Below are positions 45,120 through 56,094 of a DNA stretch of 64,000 nt, piece after piece. Below the pieces are notes generated by a model. It was not told the DNA's origin. It did not search any database and saw only the letters and a program-made list of their open reading frames with translations. Within the stretch, counting starts at the first letter, position 1. Each line of letters starts with the position of its first letter. Origin of the DNA: Diploptera punctata. Its lineage: Eukaryota; Arthropoda; Insecta; Blattodea; Blaberidae. Location of the stretch: contig JASPKZ010003424.1 in assembly GCA_030220185.1 (NCBI GenBank), positions 310,001-374,000 on the forward strand. Reading direction: 5' to 3'. The translations under genes and the position numbers were made by a program.

Positions 45120-46220
45120 AAGCCGCCTGGTTTGCTTTCACTTATTTTGATGAGACATTAACTTAAGGAAAATGAAGTACGCAGGCTGTAGTGAAAGAGC
45201 TTCACTATTTAGGTCGCAAGCCTTCACTGCAATTGACAATCCTTCTCTCTAAGTGGAAATTAGCATTCCCACGTTATTCTGTAGTGTGTAACCTGGTCTT
45301 TACTGGATATTCAATATGAGTGGCATGTTTGACAATAAATTAAAATGATACAATATTAAAATTTTCCCGGCCGTGTTTCATTGATTGATTTGTTTAGGAG
45401 CCTCGCCATTTATGCATCATAGTTACTTTTTGCGCGATAGTGCGTTTTGTCGTACTTACCAGCAATGGCGACCATTATTGGAAGTTCAACTTCCTACATT
45501 TCGGGGTTGCCAACCTAAATAACTATACTGTAATATTACATTTACACCCACGTGCAGGAAGTAAAACCACTGCCCTCTATGTACACTACGTAAAATGCAT
45601 ATACAGAAAATATCCAAAAGGTAGTGTTAATATACATTATACGAAACAAATCACTGCATTTTAAATGAACTGAACTTTATTTGAAACAATATAAAACAAC
45701 AAATACGTACTTGCGGCCATGCTATCAATAAAATTGTCCTCAAGGCCTTCTGTTGTTTCAACTAATAAACATTGTCCACACTGTTAACGTTAGTCAATTG
45801 TTTATAATGAACGCAAATATTTCCAACAAAGATATTATTTTACTATTATTTATTATTTTGAAAACACCATCGCGCAAAAAATAATGTACAACGCACGTTT
45901 GTGAAGTGTTTTACAGAATCGTGGAAAGCCACTTCCCAATCTCACATCATAATATACTATTTTTCACATCTATTTGATCTCTAGTTCGGAAGAGGATATA
46001 ACAGTGGTGTAGCTTATATTCAAAATTTTCATAAGGCAGTGGAACTAGAGCAAGATTTATATATTTTGGCGGGAAATATACTGACCATGTTCAATGTTAC
46101 TTTACCCTTAAATAGTACTAAATATTACGAGAATTATAATCACATGGATAGGGGTCCTATTATAGTGGATGAATTTTCTTCTTAGGTTTTTTTCTTAATT
46201 ATCGCTTTTCCTATAGGTTT
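45120..46220. other. no recognisable feature
   Basis: Includes a weak inverted match TTTTTGCGCGATAGTG (45427) with its complement near 45870; not enough for an element call. Confidence 0.4.
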
Positions 46221-46227
46221 CTGCAGA

Positions 46228-46375
46228 AGCGAGTAACTTTAATGCCTTGGTGCCGACTTCGGTACTTGCGCTGTTTTGAGTCCCCAATGGGAGGAATACA
46301 TTTTCTCATGGAATTTCAGACAGTACGTGACCGTTCTCCATTTATCTTCGTGAGAAATTTGGGTAACATCTAAGG
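46228..46375 (+). repeat. SINE-4 fragment
   Basis: AATGCCTTGGTGCCGAC, B-box-like TTTTGAGTCCCC, TTTCTCATGGAATTTC and GTGAGAAATTTGGGTA follow SINE-4 order. Confidence 0.6.
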
Positions 46376-46549
46376 TCATATTGCATCTAATGTATTTTGG
46401 TTATATCCAGTATATATCTGTTGTGTAGTAATATAGTAATGTGTTCTTATGGAAGTTTATTGGTCGACCTAATTTTTGAAATGATATTAAGAAATTATGA
46501 TAGAATTTCAATCTAGCATATGGCTCATGTAGGGAAGAAAAAAAAACAG

Positions 46550-46640
46550 GAAAGAGTCGCAGGTTAGTCGGCACCTGGGTTCCAGCTCCGGACCTTTCGA
46601 ATACACGAATTTCTAACGTTACCGCCGAGTAAACTCACTC
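46550..46640 (-). repeat. tRNA-like fragment
   Basis: Complement has ACTCGGCGGTAACGTTAG and CCGGAGCTGGAACCCAGG, spaced like a tRNA A/B pair. Weak. Confidence 0.3.
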
Positions 46641-46894
46641 AGTAATTTCCACTTTAAAAACATTAATAAAAAGTTTAATTGATTAGTACCTTTCTTCAGT
46701 ATACTTCAATTAACTTCAATTAAGTAACATTCTTCCCGACTGGTGATAAAAAACTTCTTTATCAGTACAGACATAGCGTGTTTACTAATGCTATATTTAT
46801 TGTATATCACTTTACTGAATATCTTCACAGAATAAAGTCGTTGGCTTATTAATATTGGTGAAAATTCACCCCTAAAAAAACTTTCAAAATTAAG

Positions 46895-47095
46895 TTCACC
46901 GCTGTGGTTTCGAGATAGCATGCTGCCTTGTCACGCAGCGAGCTCGGCTTCTATCCCTGGTCGGGAGAAATTTTCTGGGTGAGGTCTCTTTCGGGGTTTT
47001 CCTCACCTGTAACACAAGTTTAGGAAACTTTAAGGCCCAAACTGTCCCCGAGCATCATCTGGCCATCATTATCATGTTCGTCTCATTAGACTGAG
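46895..47095 (+). repeat. SINE-1 copy, tail lost
   Basis: CACCGCTGTGGTTTCGAG, TGCTGCCTTGTCACGCAGCG, decayed B box CTTCTATCCCTGGTCGG, TTTCGGGGTTTTCCTCACC and AAGGCCCAAACTGTCCCCG. Confidence 0.75.
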
Positions 47096-47432
47096 TTTAG
47101 TTTAAGGCCTCTCCTGGCGCATCATTACGATCATCAATCACCTTTCATATCATTGGGACATTGATAAACAAATTTGAAAACTAAATACAAATTGAGCTTT
47201 AGAAGACGGAGTACTCTTTCTTATTCACCACTAAATTGAAAAGAGATGATTCTCACATGGTAACAAAGGCCAGAGCAGCATTGCCATATTTTTCGCCTTT
47301 AAAATATGTTCTTGGAGTGGATTTTCACTCAGAGCAGTATTTGATAGTTAACCTATCCGTACGAATAGGCTATTAGTGTTTTCAAAATTGTATGCCCTAT
47401 GGATATTGTCGCTGTAACTAACAAACTAACTA

Positions 47433-47492
47433 GCATTATCGAACCCGGAAGTTCATTACCGTGCGGACATAAGCTCTCCATATATACTTATC
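47433..47492 (-). pseudogene. LINE-A extreme 3' coding end
   Basis: Complement encodes the final residues of LINE-A (AYVR--MN-RVR-stop pattern) and matches 62320-62370. It abuts a SINE-5 on its right. Confidence 0.6.
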
Positions 47493-47496
47493 CAGA

Positions 47497-47795
47497 GGTA
47501 CGTCGTAGCGTAGTTGGTTATGTCAATACATTACAAGCCGGAAGGTCGAGAGTTCATGTCCCGGTGGGATCAGGATTTTTGAACTGGCCCAAACCTTCTG
47601 GTGACCTCGTGGCCTTATGGTCGCTCTAATGGAAATTAGTACCAGATCCTTATTCTGAGGATGAAGGCGACCCTCACGCAGGGCTGACAACTTGGTTGGC
47701 ATCAAGTGCCGATTGTCTAGACAAGTGGGAACCTTAACTTCCTACTATTCCAAAGCCCTCCTAAGCCTGTAATGGTCCACTTTACTTTTTACATA
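47497..47795 (+). repeat. SINE-5 copy
   Basis: GTACGTCGTAGCGTAGTTGG, B box GAGTTCATGTCCCGG, body GGATTTTTGAACTGGCCC, end CTGTAATGGTCCACTTTACTTTT. Confidence 0.75.
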
Positions 47796-47814
47796 CGGTA
47801 CTTCTGCTGAACTA

Positions 47815-47995
47815 ATGTTTTTCAATAATTCTGTATATTTTATTCCCTAAAAAATTTGGTTAATCCATATTATTTTTATTCCTCTTTCTTGGCTTAAATT
47901 CTGGGAGCTTTTCCTCTAGCTTTCCTACAAGAAATTTTCATCTCCCTCTTTATTCCTCATTTGTGCCACGTGCCCTGCCCATCGCAGTTTCTGCG
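47815..47995 (-). pseudogene. LINE-A fragment
   Basis: TTTCCTACAAGAAATTTTCA and GTGCCCTGCCCATCGCAG correspond to the complement of the WAEHVAHMGNERRAWKLF region of 62315-63439. Confidence 0.55.
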
Positions 47996-48323
47996 AATAA
48001 AATTAATTTCATTTTGATGTTTTTGTTAGGTTTAAAATGGGGATTTTATGTTAAGTTTTGGTGTAATGAACTGATGCTTTTAGTTTGCATACATAAGTGT
48101 GTGTGTGTATATATATATAGTTTTGATTTTGGTCGCTTCATTTTTTAATATTTATCAGCGATTATATAAGCACATGGTCAGGGCGGTAATATGAAGGTTA
48201 AATTATACAATGAAAACTATTGACAAAAAGCTTAAGAAATGATCATAATAATATGTATATCATAAAGAAAGACAATTCTTGATTTGATAAAATACAATAA
48301 CAGGGGTGTATCAGACACAGGAA

Positions 48324-48573
48324 ACAGATAATACATGATGATCTTGAAGATTTTCGGGCTGTACGCCGTTGTCGTGAGGCTTGTAGTTCCCCGACGTTTC
48401 GCCAGAGACTGCGTCTGGCATCCTCAAGACATCCCTTGAGGATGCCAAACGCAGTCGGCGAAACGTCGGGGAACTACAAGCCTCACGACCACGGCCTACA
48501 GCCCGAAAATCTTCTTCAAGATCATCATAGCAACTCCGGCCGCGAAAGTCTACGTGAATACAGATAATACATG
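48324..48573. mobile_element. hairpin element with 14-bp target duplication
   Basis: ACAGATAATACATG occurs at 48324-48337 and 48560-48573. Between them (48338-48559) is a near-perfect inverted repeat: left arm from GATGATCTTGAAGATTTTCG to GGCATCCTCAAG, right arm its complement ending CGAAAATCTTCTTCAAGATC, arms about 90 nt, loop about 7 nt. A short single-copy end (GCAACTCCGGCCGCGAAAG) follows the hairpin. The long duplication points to target-primed retroposition rather than cut-and-paste. Confidence 0.85.
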
Positions 48574-48614
48574 TTTGTTATAATAGTTTTTTTTAAATAT
48601 ATAAGATGGCAATG

Positions 48615-48735
48615 ATTTATAATCCTGGAGGACGAATATCGATAGGAAGACCAAGAAAGCGCTGGGCTGAACAGATGTGTGATCGGAACAGGCAGAGACC
48701 TAATCCGTGAAGTTGATGATGATATATTCTATTAG
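48615..48735 (+). pseudogene. LINE C-terminal tail fragment
   Basis: Reads PGGRISIGRPRKRWAEQMC then a stop: the GRPRKRW tail of an RTE-like LINE. Confidence 0.55.
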
Positions 48736-48761
48736 GAAATATATAAAGACGCAAGTTTCAA

Positions 48762-49062
48762 AACATGTGGTTATGGGATATAAAAAAGCGACAGAAGGAA
48801 AATAATTTCGTAAATGGAAATGAGAGGATAAGTTTGTGGGAAAGTATAAGGGTATCAGTATTGATAATATTATGCGATAAAATAAATTACGAGATTAATA
48901 AAATAGTAATGTGGTTATGGGTTATACAAAAAGCCACGGAAGGAAAATAAATTCGAAAATGGGAATGATAAGATAGATAAAGTTAGAGGGAAAATATAAA
49001 GATACCAGCAACGATAATATTATACAATAAAATAACTTACGAGATTAATAAAATATGAAGAT
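48762..49062. repeat. tandem duplication, two ~145-bp copies
   Basis: Copies share ATGTGGTTATGGG-TATA, GGAAGGAAAATAA, GATAATATTAT-C-ATAAAAT and end GAGATTAATAAAAT. Confidence 0.75.
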
Positions 49063-49169
49063 TTTTCAGTTCTATTTGAAGTGTACCTTATAATTTCAAC
49101 ATACCGTGTGGAATTTCTTTTATGTCTTTGCAATTAGGATTAAAATAATACAAAGAAAAACACAGGTGA

Positions 49170-49475
49170 ATGTAGAATACTAATGAGATACGGTATATGA
49201 TCTTTATGGGAAACCAAGTATAATAAGAACGATAAAGTCCTGAAGACTGCGATGACCAGAATTTGTGTCACGAATGGGGAATGAAAGTGGGTCATGGAAA
49301 CTCCTTGTAGGAAAGCCAGAGGTAAAATAAGTAGGTAGCCAAAGAATGGGGTGGGAGAATAGCATTAACCATAATTTGAGGGATGTAGATTATAAGGGGA
49401 AGATTGGAAAACATTGGCTCAGAATAAGGGTGTATGGAGGGCTTATGTTCGCTCGGCCATGAATGTATGGATTTG
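49170..49475 (+). pseudogene. LINE-A C-terminal fragment with (TAA)n tail
   Basis: Order MIFMGNQV-like, LRMTRIC-like, TNGE-KWVMETPCRKAR, GRKINKVGSQRMGWENSIN-like, then AYVRSAMNVWI and stop, in shifting frames. Followed by a TAA/CAA array at 49497-49534. Aligns with the end of 62315-63439. Confidence 0.65.
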
Positions 49476-49539
49476 ATGGTACTAATTACTGGTTGTTAAT
49501 AATAATAATAATAATAATAACAATAATAATAATAATTTA

Positions 49540-50825
49540 TTTTAGCAGATGAAGTTTATACTCATAACAAAGGAGAGACTCTCAGAACCGTAAACCGAAT
49601 AAATTAATAAATAAGTTAAGATACGGTTTTTACTTCCATTTTTGTTTGTATATGCATTAACATCTAGGTCATATCGTATTTTTGTTGTAGTCAGTAAGTT
49701 CTGCGTGTTTCTGTATATGTGTTTGTCATGTGTTTTCTGAAGTTCACTGATTTTATTTTTTTTAACTGATGTGAAATTAGGAAGTTGTGAATATAGTGAA
49801 ATGGGTCCCGATAATGAAATTTCGAGCCCACATTTGCAAGTAACAACCATAGTAAATTCGGTCGACACCGAATTCGATCAAAGGATCTCATGAATCTCAT
49901 AACGTCACAACTAGAGCGAGCAATTATATGAAATTTCATATTTAAGCTATTAGTCAGAGAGCATAGAGACAAAGTATCTTTACATTTTATGGTATATAGA
50001 AACAAATAAGACCAACCAAGAAAAAATCATATTTCTTATTATTTTGGCAAAATGTTCATATTTTAGTAAAAGTTTCATCCTCCTTCATATTTTTCAATTT
50101 TGAAATAAAAGTTCTAGGAATTCGTTAAGAATTGAGTTTGAAAATTGTAGTTCTGACATTTTTTGGCAATATAATATAGTAAGGAAGTAAAAATGCCTCC
50201 GTATCTCATCCTGAATTAGATAGATGGATTTGATGAGAAGACATGGAATGACAAGTTAGATGAGACTTTTGTCCGAAACTGGATCCCCACAAAAAGAAGA
50301 TAACCTAGAATGAATAAGTAGGAAAACAATGCTAGAATAATAATGGCCGTATATCCTTCTATAGTCAGGTGGCAGCCAGTTTCTCTTGCTACCTAAGGAC
50401 AATCACTACTTTGTGAGTGGATTATAGTATTTAACTTAAATGTAGGAAAGACTGGTCCTGCTAAACTTGAAGCAGTGCTGGAAAAAATAAGATTTTATTC
50501 CACACTTTCAGAAATAGTAAAGTTCTTGCAGGTAAGGCCAACATTATTCTCACTTACATCAAACTATCAAATATAGCGCGATACAAGAGTATAATGCCAT
50601 AACATCGTGTGATGTGGAGTATATTTTTTCATCGTACAAATTAATTCTCACAGATGACATTATAATTTGCTACCATAAAATATAGAAAAAGCTTCTAACT
50701 GTATTACGAACAGAATTCATAATTGGATTGTTCAAAAACACAAGTGCACATTGTGCTAGACACATTTCATGAAACAAACTAATGTTAAAATAATTCTAAA
50801 TACATTTCACCGTGTTCATAGTTCA
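49540..50825. other. no recognisable feature
   Basis: Open frames of about 105 codons lie on the minus strand at 49542-50005, but show no motif and no repeat relation. Confidence 0.4.
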
Positions 50826-50829
50826 TAGT

Positions 50830-51103
50830 TTAATTTTTTCATGCTATGCTTTGCAGCTTTACTAGGGAATTATAAGGTGTAGTAGCTTCCCGTTGCTTTC
50901 CACACCGGTGAAGGATGATGATAAGGATGATGATAGTGGCCGGATGATTTTCCGGGACCGTTGGGCCCTAAGCTTCCTGACATTTGTCTTATAGGTGAGA
51001 TAAAACCCCGAAAAAACCTCACCCAGGAGCCTGTCCCGACCGGGAATCCAACCCGGGCCCGCTGCGTGACATGGCAGCACGCTACCTCGAGACCACAGCG
51101 GTG
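50830..51103 (-). repeat. SINE-1, near full length
   Basis: Complement CCACCGCTGTGGTCTCGAGG, B box GGGTTGGATTCCCGGTCGGG, tail GGTGTGGAAAGCAACGGGAAG to GCAAAGCATAGCATG. Contains a GAT-rich tract at the usual place. Confidence 0.85.
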
Positions 51104-51416
51104 GACAATTGTGGATTAATAACTTTTAATATCTCGTTTCTACAAATATGACATACTGGACGTGGTCATCTGGTATTCTGAACCATCCAGTTTAATGTTA
51201 TCGTTACGTTTGCATCTACAGAAGTTCACTATATTTATGCAACTTAAATACCAATCCAAACTGTACCCACTTTAAATATTGCCAATCCTTTATTATTCAT
51301 GGAAGTCTATATGTTTTGGTGACCTTGTTTTGTTTCTTGTATATGTTTGGATATCATTGAGTACATTAATTAACAGTATTTTATACATAGAACTACCCAA
51401 TATTGATTTATTAAGG

Positions 51417-51690
51417 TAAAGTGATCCCACTTTTGGCTTGGGATGCTCTTGGGGTAGTGGGGGGTTGAGGCTCCCATCTTTTTAGACAGTCAGTACGAGA
51501 TGTCTGCCAAGTTATTGTCATTGCGTGACGGCCGTCTTTGCCCCCAGAATATGCATTTGGTACTCATTTCCGTTAGGAGCTGAGTCTACATCAGGGAAAT
51601 GATGCCGCCAGAAAGTTTGTTCCAGCTAAAAATCTTGATTAGACTCAAATCCATGACCTTTCCTCAAACAACTATGGTATGGCATTACCC
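51417..51690 (-). repeat. SINE-5 copy, head decayed
   Basis: GTAAAGTGATCCCAC, GCGTGACGGCCGTCTTTGCC, GGTACTCATTTCCGTTAG and GCCGCCAGAAAGTTTG are complement SINE-5 blocks. Confidence 0.75.
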
Positions 51691-51858
51691 ATTAAAATTT
51701 CTTCAAATCATGGATATTATTCTATTGAAAAAAAATAGTTAAAATGGAAATTATGCGACATTTTGGTTTCTTGAGCCACAAATAAGGTTTGCTTGTCTCA
51801 TTTATATGCTGTGGTACGTACGCCTGTAAATTATACAGGGCCTGAGTGTATAAATATA

Positions 51859-53184
51859 CAGGGTGGACCGCTCGAATGGACCTAATTTCAGTTGCTTGTT
51901 ACTGGCAAACGGTTGAAGATAGAAACTTAAAACAACGTTCATATTACAGAAAAACTCACCAAGTTTTGATATCCAGATCACCACATCTCTATATGAGCCC
52001 CAGCAGTCACTGTGATGATATCAAAGCGATGAACAATTTCTTGCCAAGTACGTTGGAGTATGTCTTCTGGAATGTTCTCAATAGCCTCTATGATGCGCTC
52101 ACGAAGATCACGAAGGTCTTTGACTGGGGTGGTGTAAACTTTATCTTTGACATAGCCCCAGAGAAAGAAATCCAGTGGTGTTAAATCGGGAGATCTCGGG
52201 GGCCACGCGATTGGTCCTCCCCTACCAATCCAACGGCCAGGGAAAATGTTGTCCAAAGTCGTACGAACTTCATTGGACCAGTGGGGAGGAGCACCATCTT
52301 GCTGGAAAACGATGTTAGGCTGCAGTTGTTCAATTTGTGGAAAGAAGAACTGCTCCAGCATGTCAAGATATGTGGTACCACGAACAGTTTTCTCGGCGAA
52401 GAAAAACGGTCCAATGACCTTATTATGTGACAAACTGCACCAAACATTCATCTTCGGACTATCACGAACATGCTCTTGAATAGCGTGAGGATTCTCCGAT
52501 CCCCAGATCCGCACATTATGCCGGTTTACCTTGCCTGACAAATGGAAAGTGGCTTCGTCCGAGAAGAAAATCTTGGTCATGAAGTCAGGATCAGCGCCGA
52601 GACGGTCCAGCATCGTATTGGCGAATTCCACTCGTTTCGGCATGTCATTCGGCTCCAGACGTTGCACTAACTGCACTTTATATGCGTGCAGTTTGAGGCG
52701 TTTGTGGACAATCCGTTGTAATGTCGATTTTGGTATTTGAAGTTCCCGCGAAGCTCTTCTTAATGACTTCCGGGGGCTTCGCTCAAATGCGGCTTGAACA
52801 TTTGCTACCATTTCATCGGATGCTCTGCGACCACCACCATGCTTCTTCAACACAGATCCTGTAGCTAATAATGTATCACGCCACTTCTTTATGCTTCTAG
52901 CAGTTGGAGCATCACGGTTAAATACACGCCGGAACTCCCTTTGAACTCTAATGATTGATTTAAACTCCGCATACCACAAAACAGCTTGCGCTTTCATCTG
53001 CGGAGTCGCCATTTTCACAAACAATTAAATCTAAGAACGAGAAACGTATCTTTGTGCCATCTACCGACAGGATTCGAAACTTGGTGAGTTTTTCTGTACT
53101 ATGAACGTTGTTTTAAGTTTCTATCTTCAACCGTTTGCCAGTAACAAGCAATTGAAATTAGGTCCATTCGAGCGGTCCACCCTG
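51859..53184 (-). mobile_element. complete mariner-like transposon
   Basis: Terminal inverted repeats of about 110 bp (51859-51968 and about 53076-53184) start CAGGGTGGACCGCTCGAATG on both ends and differ by only a few bases. TA flanks both ends (51857-51858 and 53185-53186). Length 1326 bp with one uninterrupted transposase frame. Structurally complete, so probably recently mobile. Confidence 0.92.
51978..53024 (-). CDS. mariner-like transposase, DD36D spacing, intact frame
   Basis: 348 codons without interruption. Residues about 8-50 form the first helix-turn-helix (QMKAQAVLWYAEFKSIIRVQ), residues about 90-112 the second (RASRELQIPKSTLQRIV); both bind the inverted repeats. Catalytic Asp residues: D156 in FFSDEATFHLSG, D243 in VFQQDGAPPHW, D280 in PPRSPDLTPLDFFLWG. 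36 residues lie between D243 and D280, two more than canonical mariner (DD34D), with a Gly-rich insert (FPGRWIGRGG). Start at 53024 gives MFVKM; a start four codons later (MATPQMKAQ) is equally likely. The enzyme would excise and reinsert the element at TA sites in the nucleus. Length is usual for the superfamily. Subfamily uncertain. Confidence 0.93.
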   Translation of the reverse strand: MFVKMATPQMKAQAVLWYAEFKSIIRVQREFRRVFNRDAPTARSIKKWRDTLLATGSVLKKHGGGRRASDEMVANVQAAFERSPRKSLRRASRELQIPKSTLQRIVHKRLKLHAYKVQLVQRLEPNDMPKRVEFANTMLDRLGADPDFMTKIFFSDEATFHLSGKVNRHNVRIWGSENPHAIQEHVRDSPKMNVWCSLSHNKVIGPFFFAEKTVRGTTYLDMLEQFFFPQIEQLQPNIVFQQDGAPPHWSNEVRTTLDNIFPGRWIGRGGPIAWPPRSPDLTPLDFFLWGYVKDKVYTTPVKDLRDLRERIIEAIENIPEDILQRTWQEIVHRFDIITVTAGAHIEMW

Positions 53185-53189
53185 TATGT

Positions 53190-53545
53190 AAAAAGTTTAG
53201 AAAATAGTAACGTCATAATATTTTTGTGTCAAAATTTTCGTATTTTTCATATTTTGTTATTATGATTTCATATTTTGGTATAATTTTTTCATATAATTCC
53301 TCGCTCTAGTCGTAACCTTACCATCTATGCCAAGATTTCGGTGAGTCTGGTCTTTCAAGTCAAATGGTACAAATCGTTGGCCGGTGAGAAAAGCACATAA
53401 GTGGATATAGAGAATTCAGGAGAGGATTTTTTTAATTTCAATTAGGTTTGGAATACAATGATAACACAGGTATTGTTATTCTATCAGGAGGCAATACGTG
53501 CTTGGACCATAATGTGTAGATCTACTCGTATATTAATATGATAGA
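53190..53545. other. no recognisable feature
   Basis: AT-rich. Confidence 0.4.
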
Positions 53546-53550
53546 CTATA

Positions 53551-53855
53551 AAAGGTAAAGTGATCCCACTACAGGCCTCAGGAGGCCCTTGGGGAAGTAG
53601 GAGGTTAAGGCTCCCACTTTTTCTTGACAATCGGCACTTGATGTCAGCCGGGTTGTCAGCTCTGCGTGACGGCCGCCTTTACCCCAGAACAAGCGTCTGG
53701 TACTCATTTCAGTTAGAGGCTGAGTCTACTCCAGGGCCATAGTGCCGCCAGAAGGTTTGGGTCAGTTTAAAAATCCTGACCCCACCGGGACTCGAACCCT
53801 CGACCTTCCGGCTTGTAGCGCAGTGCCTTAACCACTACGCTACGGCTTGCCCCCT
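53551..53855 (-). repeat. SINE-5, first of a tandem pair
   Basis: Complete complement copy; head complement ACCACTACGCTACGGCTTG at its right end and B box complement GGGACTCGAACCC. Confidence 0.85.
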
Positions 53856-54147
53856 AAAAGTAAAGTGATCCCACAACAGGCCCGGAGGCCTTTGGGGTAA
53901 TAGGAGGTTAAGGCTCCAATTTGTTTCTAGACAATCGACACTTTATGTCAGCCCTGCGTGACGGCCGCCGTTACCCCCAGAACAAGCGTCTGGTACTCAT
54001 TTCCGTTAGAGGCTAAGTCTACCCCAGGGCCATAGTGCCGCCAGAAGGTTTGGGTCAGTTTAAAAATCCTGACCCCAACGGGACTTGAACCTTCGACTCT
54101 CCGGCTTGTAGCTCAGTGCCTTAACCACTACGCTACGGCGTGCCAAA
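53856..54147 (-). repeat. SINE-5, second of a tandem pair
   Basis: Same orientation, directly following; ends ACCACTACGCTACGGCGTG. Lacks the GCCGGGTTGTC part of the first copy. Confidence 0.85.
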
Positions 54148-54279
54148 AAAAGCAAAGAAAAATAATTTTTTTTCTTAGTATGTGCTTTTCCAACATGTCA
54201 AAGAGGATACAATTATAAATAAGCTATAACAAATTAATAATAAATACTCAATATATAGGGCTACTTAAACGGTCCCTGA

Positions 54280-54430
54280 AATCATATGGCCACCATCATC
54301 ATCATCATCATCCTTCACCGGTGTGGAAAGCAACGTGAAGCTACCACACCTACAATTCCCTAGTAAAGCTGCAAGCATAACATGAAAATGCTGTGATTGC
54401 AGTGAAAGACCTGCCTTCGGGCAGAGTTAC
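54280..54430 (+). repeat. SINE-1 3' half
   Basis: CTGAAATCATATGGCCACC, ATC repeat, CACCGGTGTGGAAAGCAACG to GGCAGAGTTACTATGGA; continues into GGAT repeats. Confidence 0.8.
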
Positions 54431-54487
54431 TATGGATGGATGGATGGATGGATGGATGGATGGATGGATGGATGGATGGATGGATGG
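54431..54487. repeat. (GGAT)n microsatellite, SINE-1 tail
   Basis: About 14 GGAT units grown from the ATGGATGGA end of SINE-1. Confidence 0.95.
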
Positions 54488-54489
54488 GG

Positions 54490-55315
54490 CTACTTAATAA
54501 TGAAATATAAACACTACATTACTAGATATAAAAATAATAAAAATAAACTCCGAACATGATAATAAATTGTCTAAGAAAACGTGTTTATTGACCTTAGTTT
54601 TGAACTGCTTGTGACTGTGGCAGCCCATGTTTCAAGAGGATAAGAAATTCAAGAGACGAATAGTCGAAATATGGAAGGATGAATAGTGTGATATATTCAT
54701 TTTAGAAATCTTAAATGTTAAGCGTGTAAAGTATGAATGGAATAAAAAGTAAACAGGTTTTTAATGTAAAATGTAATATAAGTTTTGAAATTAAATATGT
54801 AATTTTTTGAGCTAATAGTCAGTTTTTTTGTGTTTCCATTTACACTATGAGTTGGAAGGTATCACATAGAAACTATTTTTTTTCTTCCCTGATGTGTTGT
54901 GTGTACCCTCATAAAGAAGCTCGCTAGATGTCAGACCTCAGAGTCTGTAGATGACAACCATTTTCTTTTTCTGTTTGTGCTTCGCTTTGTTGTATCATTA
55001 CAAATTCATAATGGAGGGGAGGGCAGTGACATACAGAGAAAGAGAGAACGTACTACTTGGATGTTCTCGTCATCTCAAAAGAATTCAATTCAACCCCTGG
55101 CTTTCCTTCGTTGCATACAGGGACGGGAGTTCAGAAAATTGTGTAGAATGTCACAGGATCACATTTAACTTTATATCATACTTTAAGCTACTCTGAAAAT
55201 ATCCGACAATGACACTAATATCTGCAAACTTTAGAATTTTTAATGTTAAGTGACGTTATATGGAATATAAATGTACATCATAATTTATTTTACTCGACAA
55301 AAAAAAATGTATGTG
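54490..55315. other. no recognisable feature
   Basis: Two overlapping ~85-codon frames at 54899-55196 have no recognisable domain. Confidence 0.4.
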
Positions 55316-55328
55316 TGTGTGTGTATAT

Positions 55329-55635
55329 ATTCCATTCCATAGTAATTCTGCCCGAGGGCAGGTCTTTCACTGCAATCATAGCATTTTCATCCTATGCTTT
55401 GCAGCTTTACTAGGAAATTATAGGTGTGGTAGCTTCCCGTTGCTTCACGCCGATGAAAGATCATGATAATGATGATTTTCGGGGACCGTTGGGCCCTAAG
55501 CTTACTGACATTTGTCTTGCAGGTGAGGGAAAACCCCGAAAAAACCTCAGCCAAGAGCCTGTCCCGACCGGGAATCGAATCCGGGCCCGCTGCGTGACAA
55601 GGCAGCACGCTTCCTCGAGACCACAGCGGTGGACT
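55329..55635 (-). repeat. SINE-1, first of a direct pair
   Basis: Full complement copy, tail at left (CCATAGTAATTCTGCCCGAG), head at right (GAGACCACAGCGGTGGAC). Confidence 0.85.
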
Positions 55636-55651
55636 ATGTGTGTGTATATCC

Positions 55652-55957
55652 ATAGTAATTCTGCCCGAGAGCAGGTCTTTTACTGCAATCATAGCATTTT
55701 CATGCTAGCCTATGCTTTGCAGCTTTACTAAGGAATTATAGGTGTGATAGCTTCCCGTTGCTTCACGCCGATAACAGATGATGATGATGATAAGGATGAT
55801 TTTCGGGGACCGTTGGGCCCTAAGCTTCCTGACATTTGTCTTACAGGTGAGGGGAAACCCCGAAAAAACCTCAGCCAAGAGCCTGTCCCGACCGGGAATC
55901 GAACCCGGGCCCGCTGCGTGACAAGGCAGCACGCTTCCTCGAGACCACAGCGGTGGA
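55652..55957 (-). repeat. SINE-1, second of a direct pair
   Basis: Same orientation and structure, about 320 bp on, with a TG/TA tract between. Both share the CTTCACGCCGAT variant (TTCCACACCGGT in other copies), so this pair probably arose by local duplication. Confidence 0.85.
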
Positions 55958-56094
55958 ATATGTATGTATGTATGTGTGTGCGTGCGTGCGTGTGTGTGTG
56001 TGTGCGCGTATAATTCTCACTTTGCACGAGAGGCAGCGGGATATCGTTGCAACTGTCATCTAGTGGATACAAGTAAGCATATATATATATATAT

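Noticed and set aside
45427..45897. Inverted TTTTTGCGCGATAGTG match
   Set aside because: Only about 16-20 bp match, with no target duplication and no second copy.
49542..50005. Two overlapping ~105-codon minus-strand frames
   Set aside because: No domain, no repeat relation and no codon pattern that sets them apart from chance.
54899..55196. Two overlapping ~85-codon frames
   Set aside because: No domain recognised; frame overlap suggests chance.
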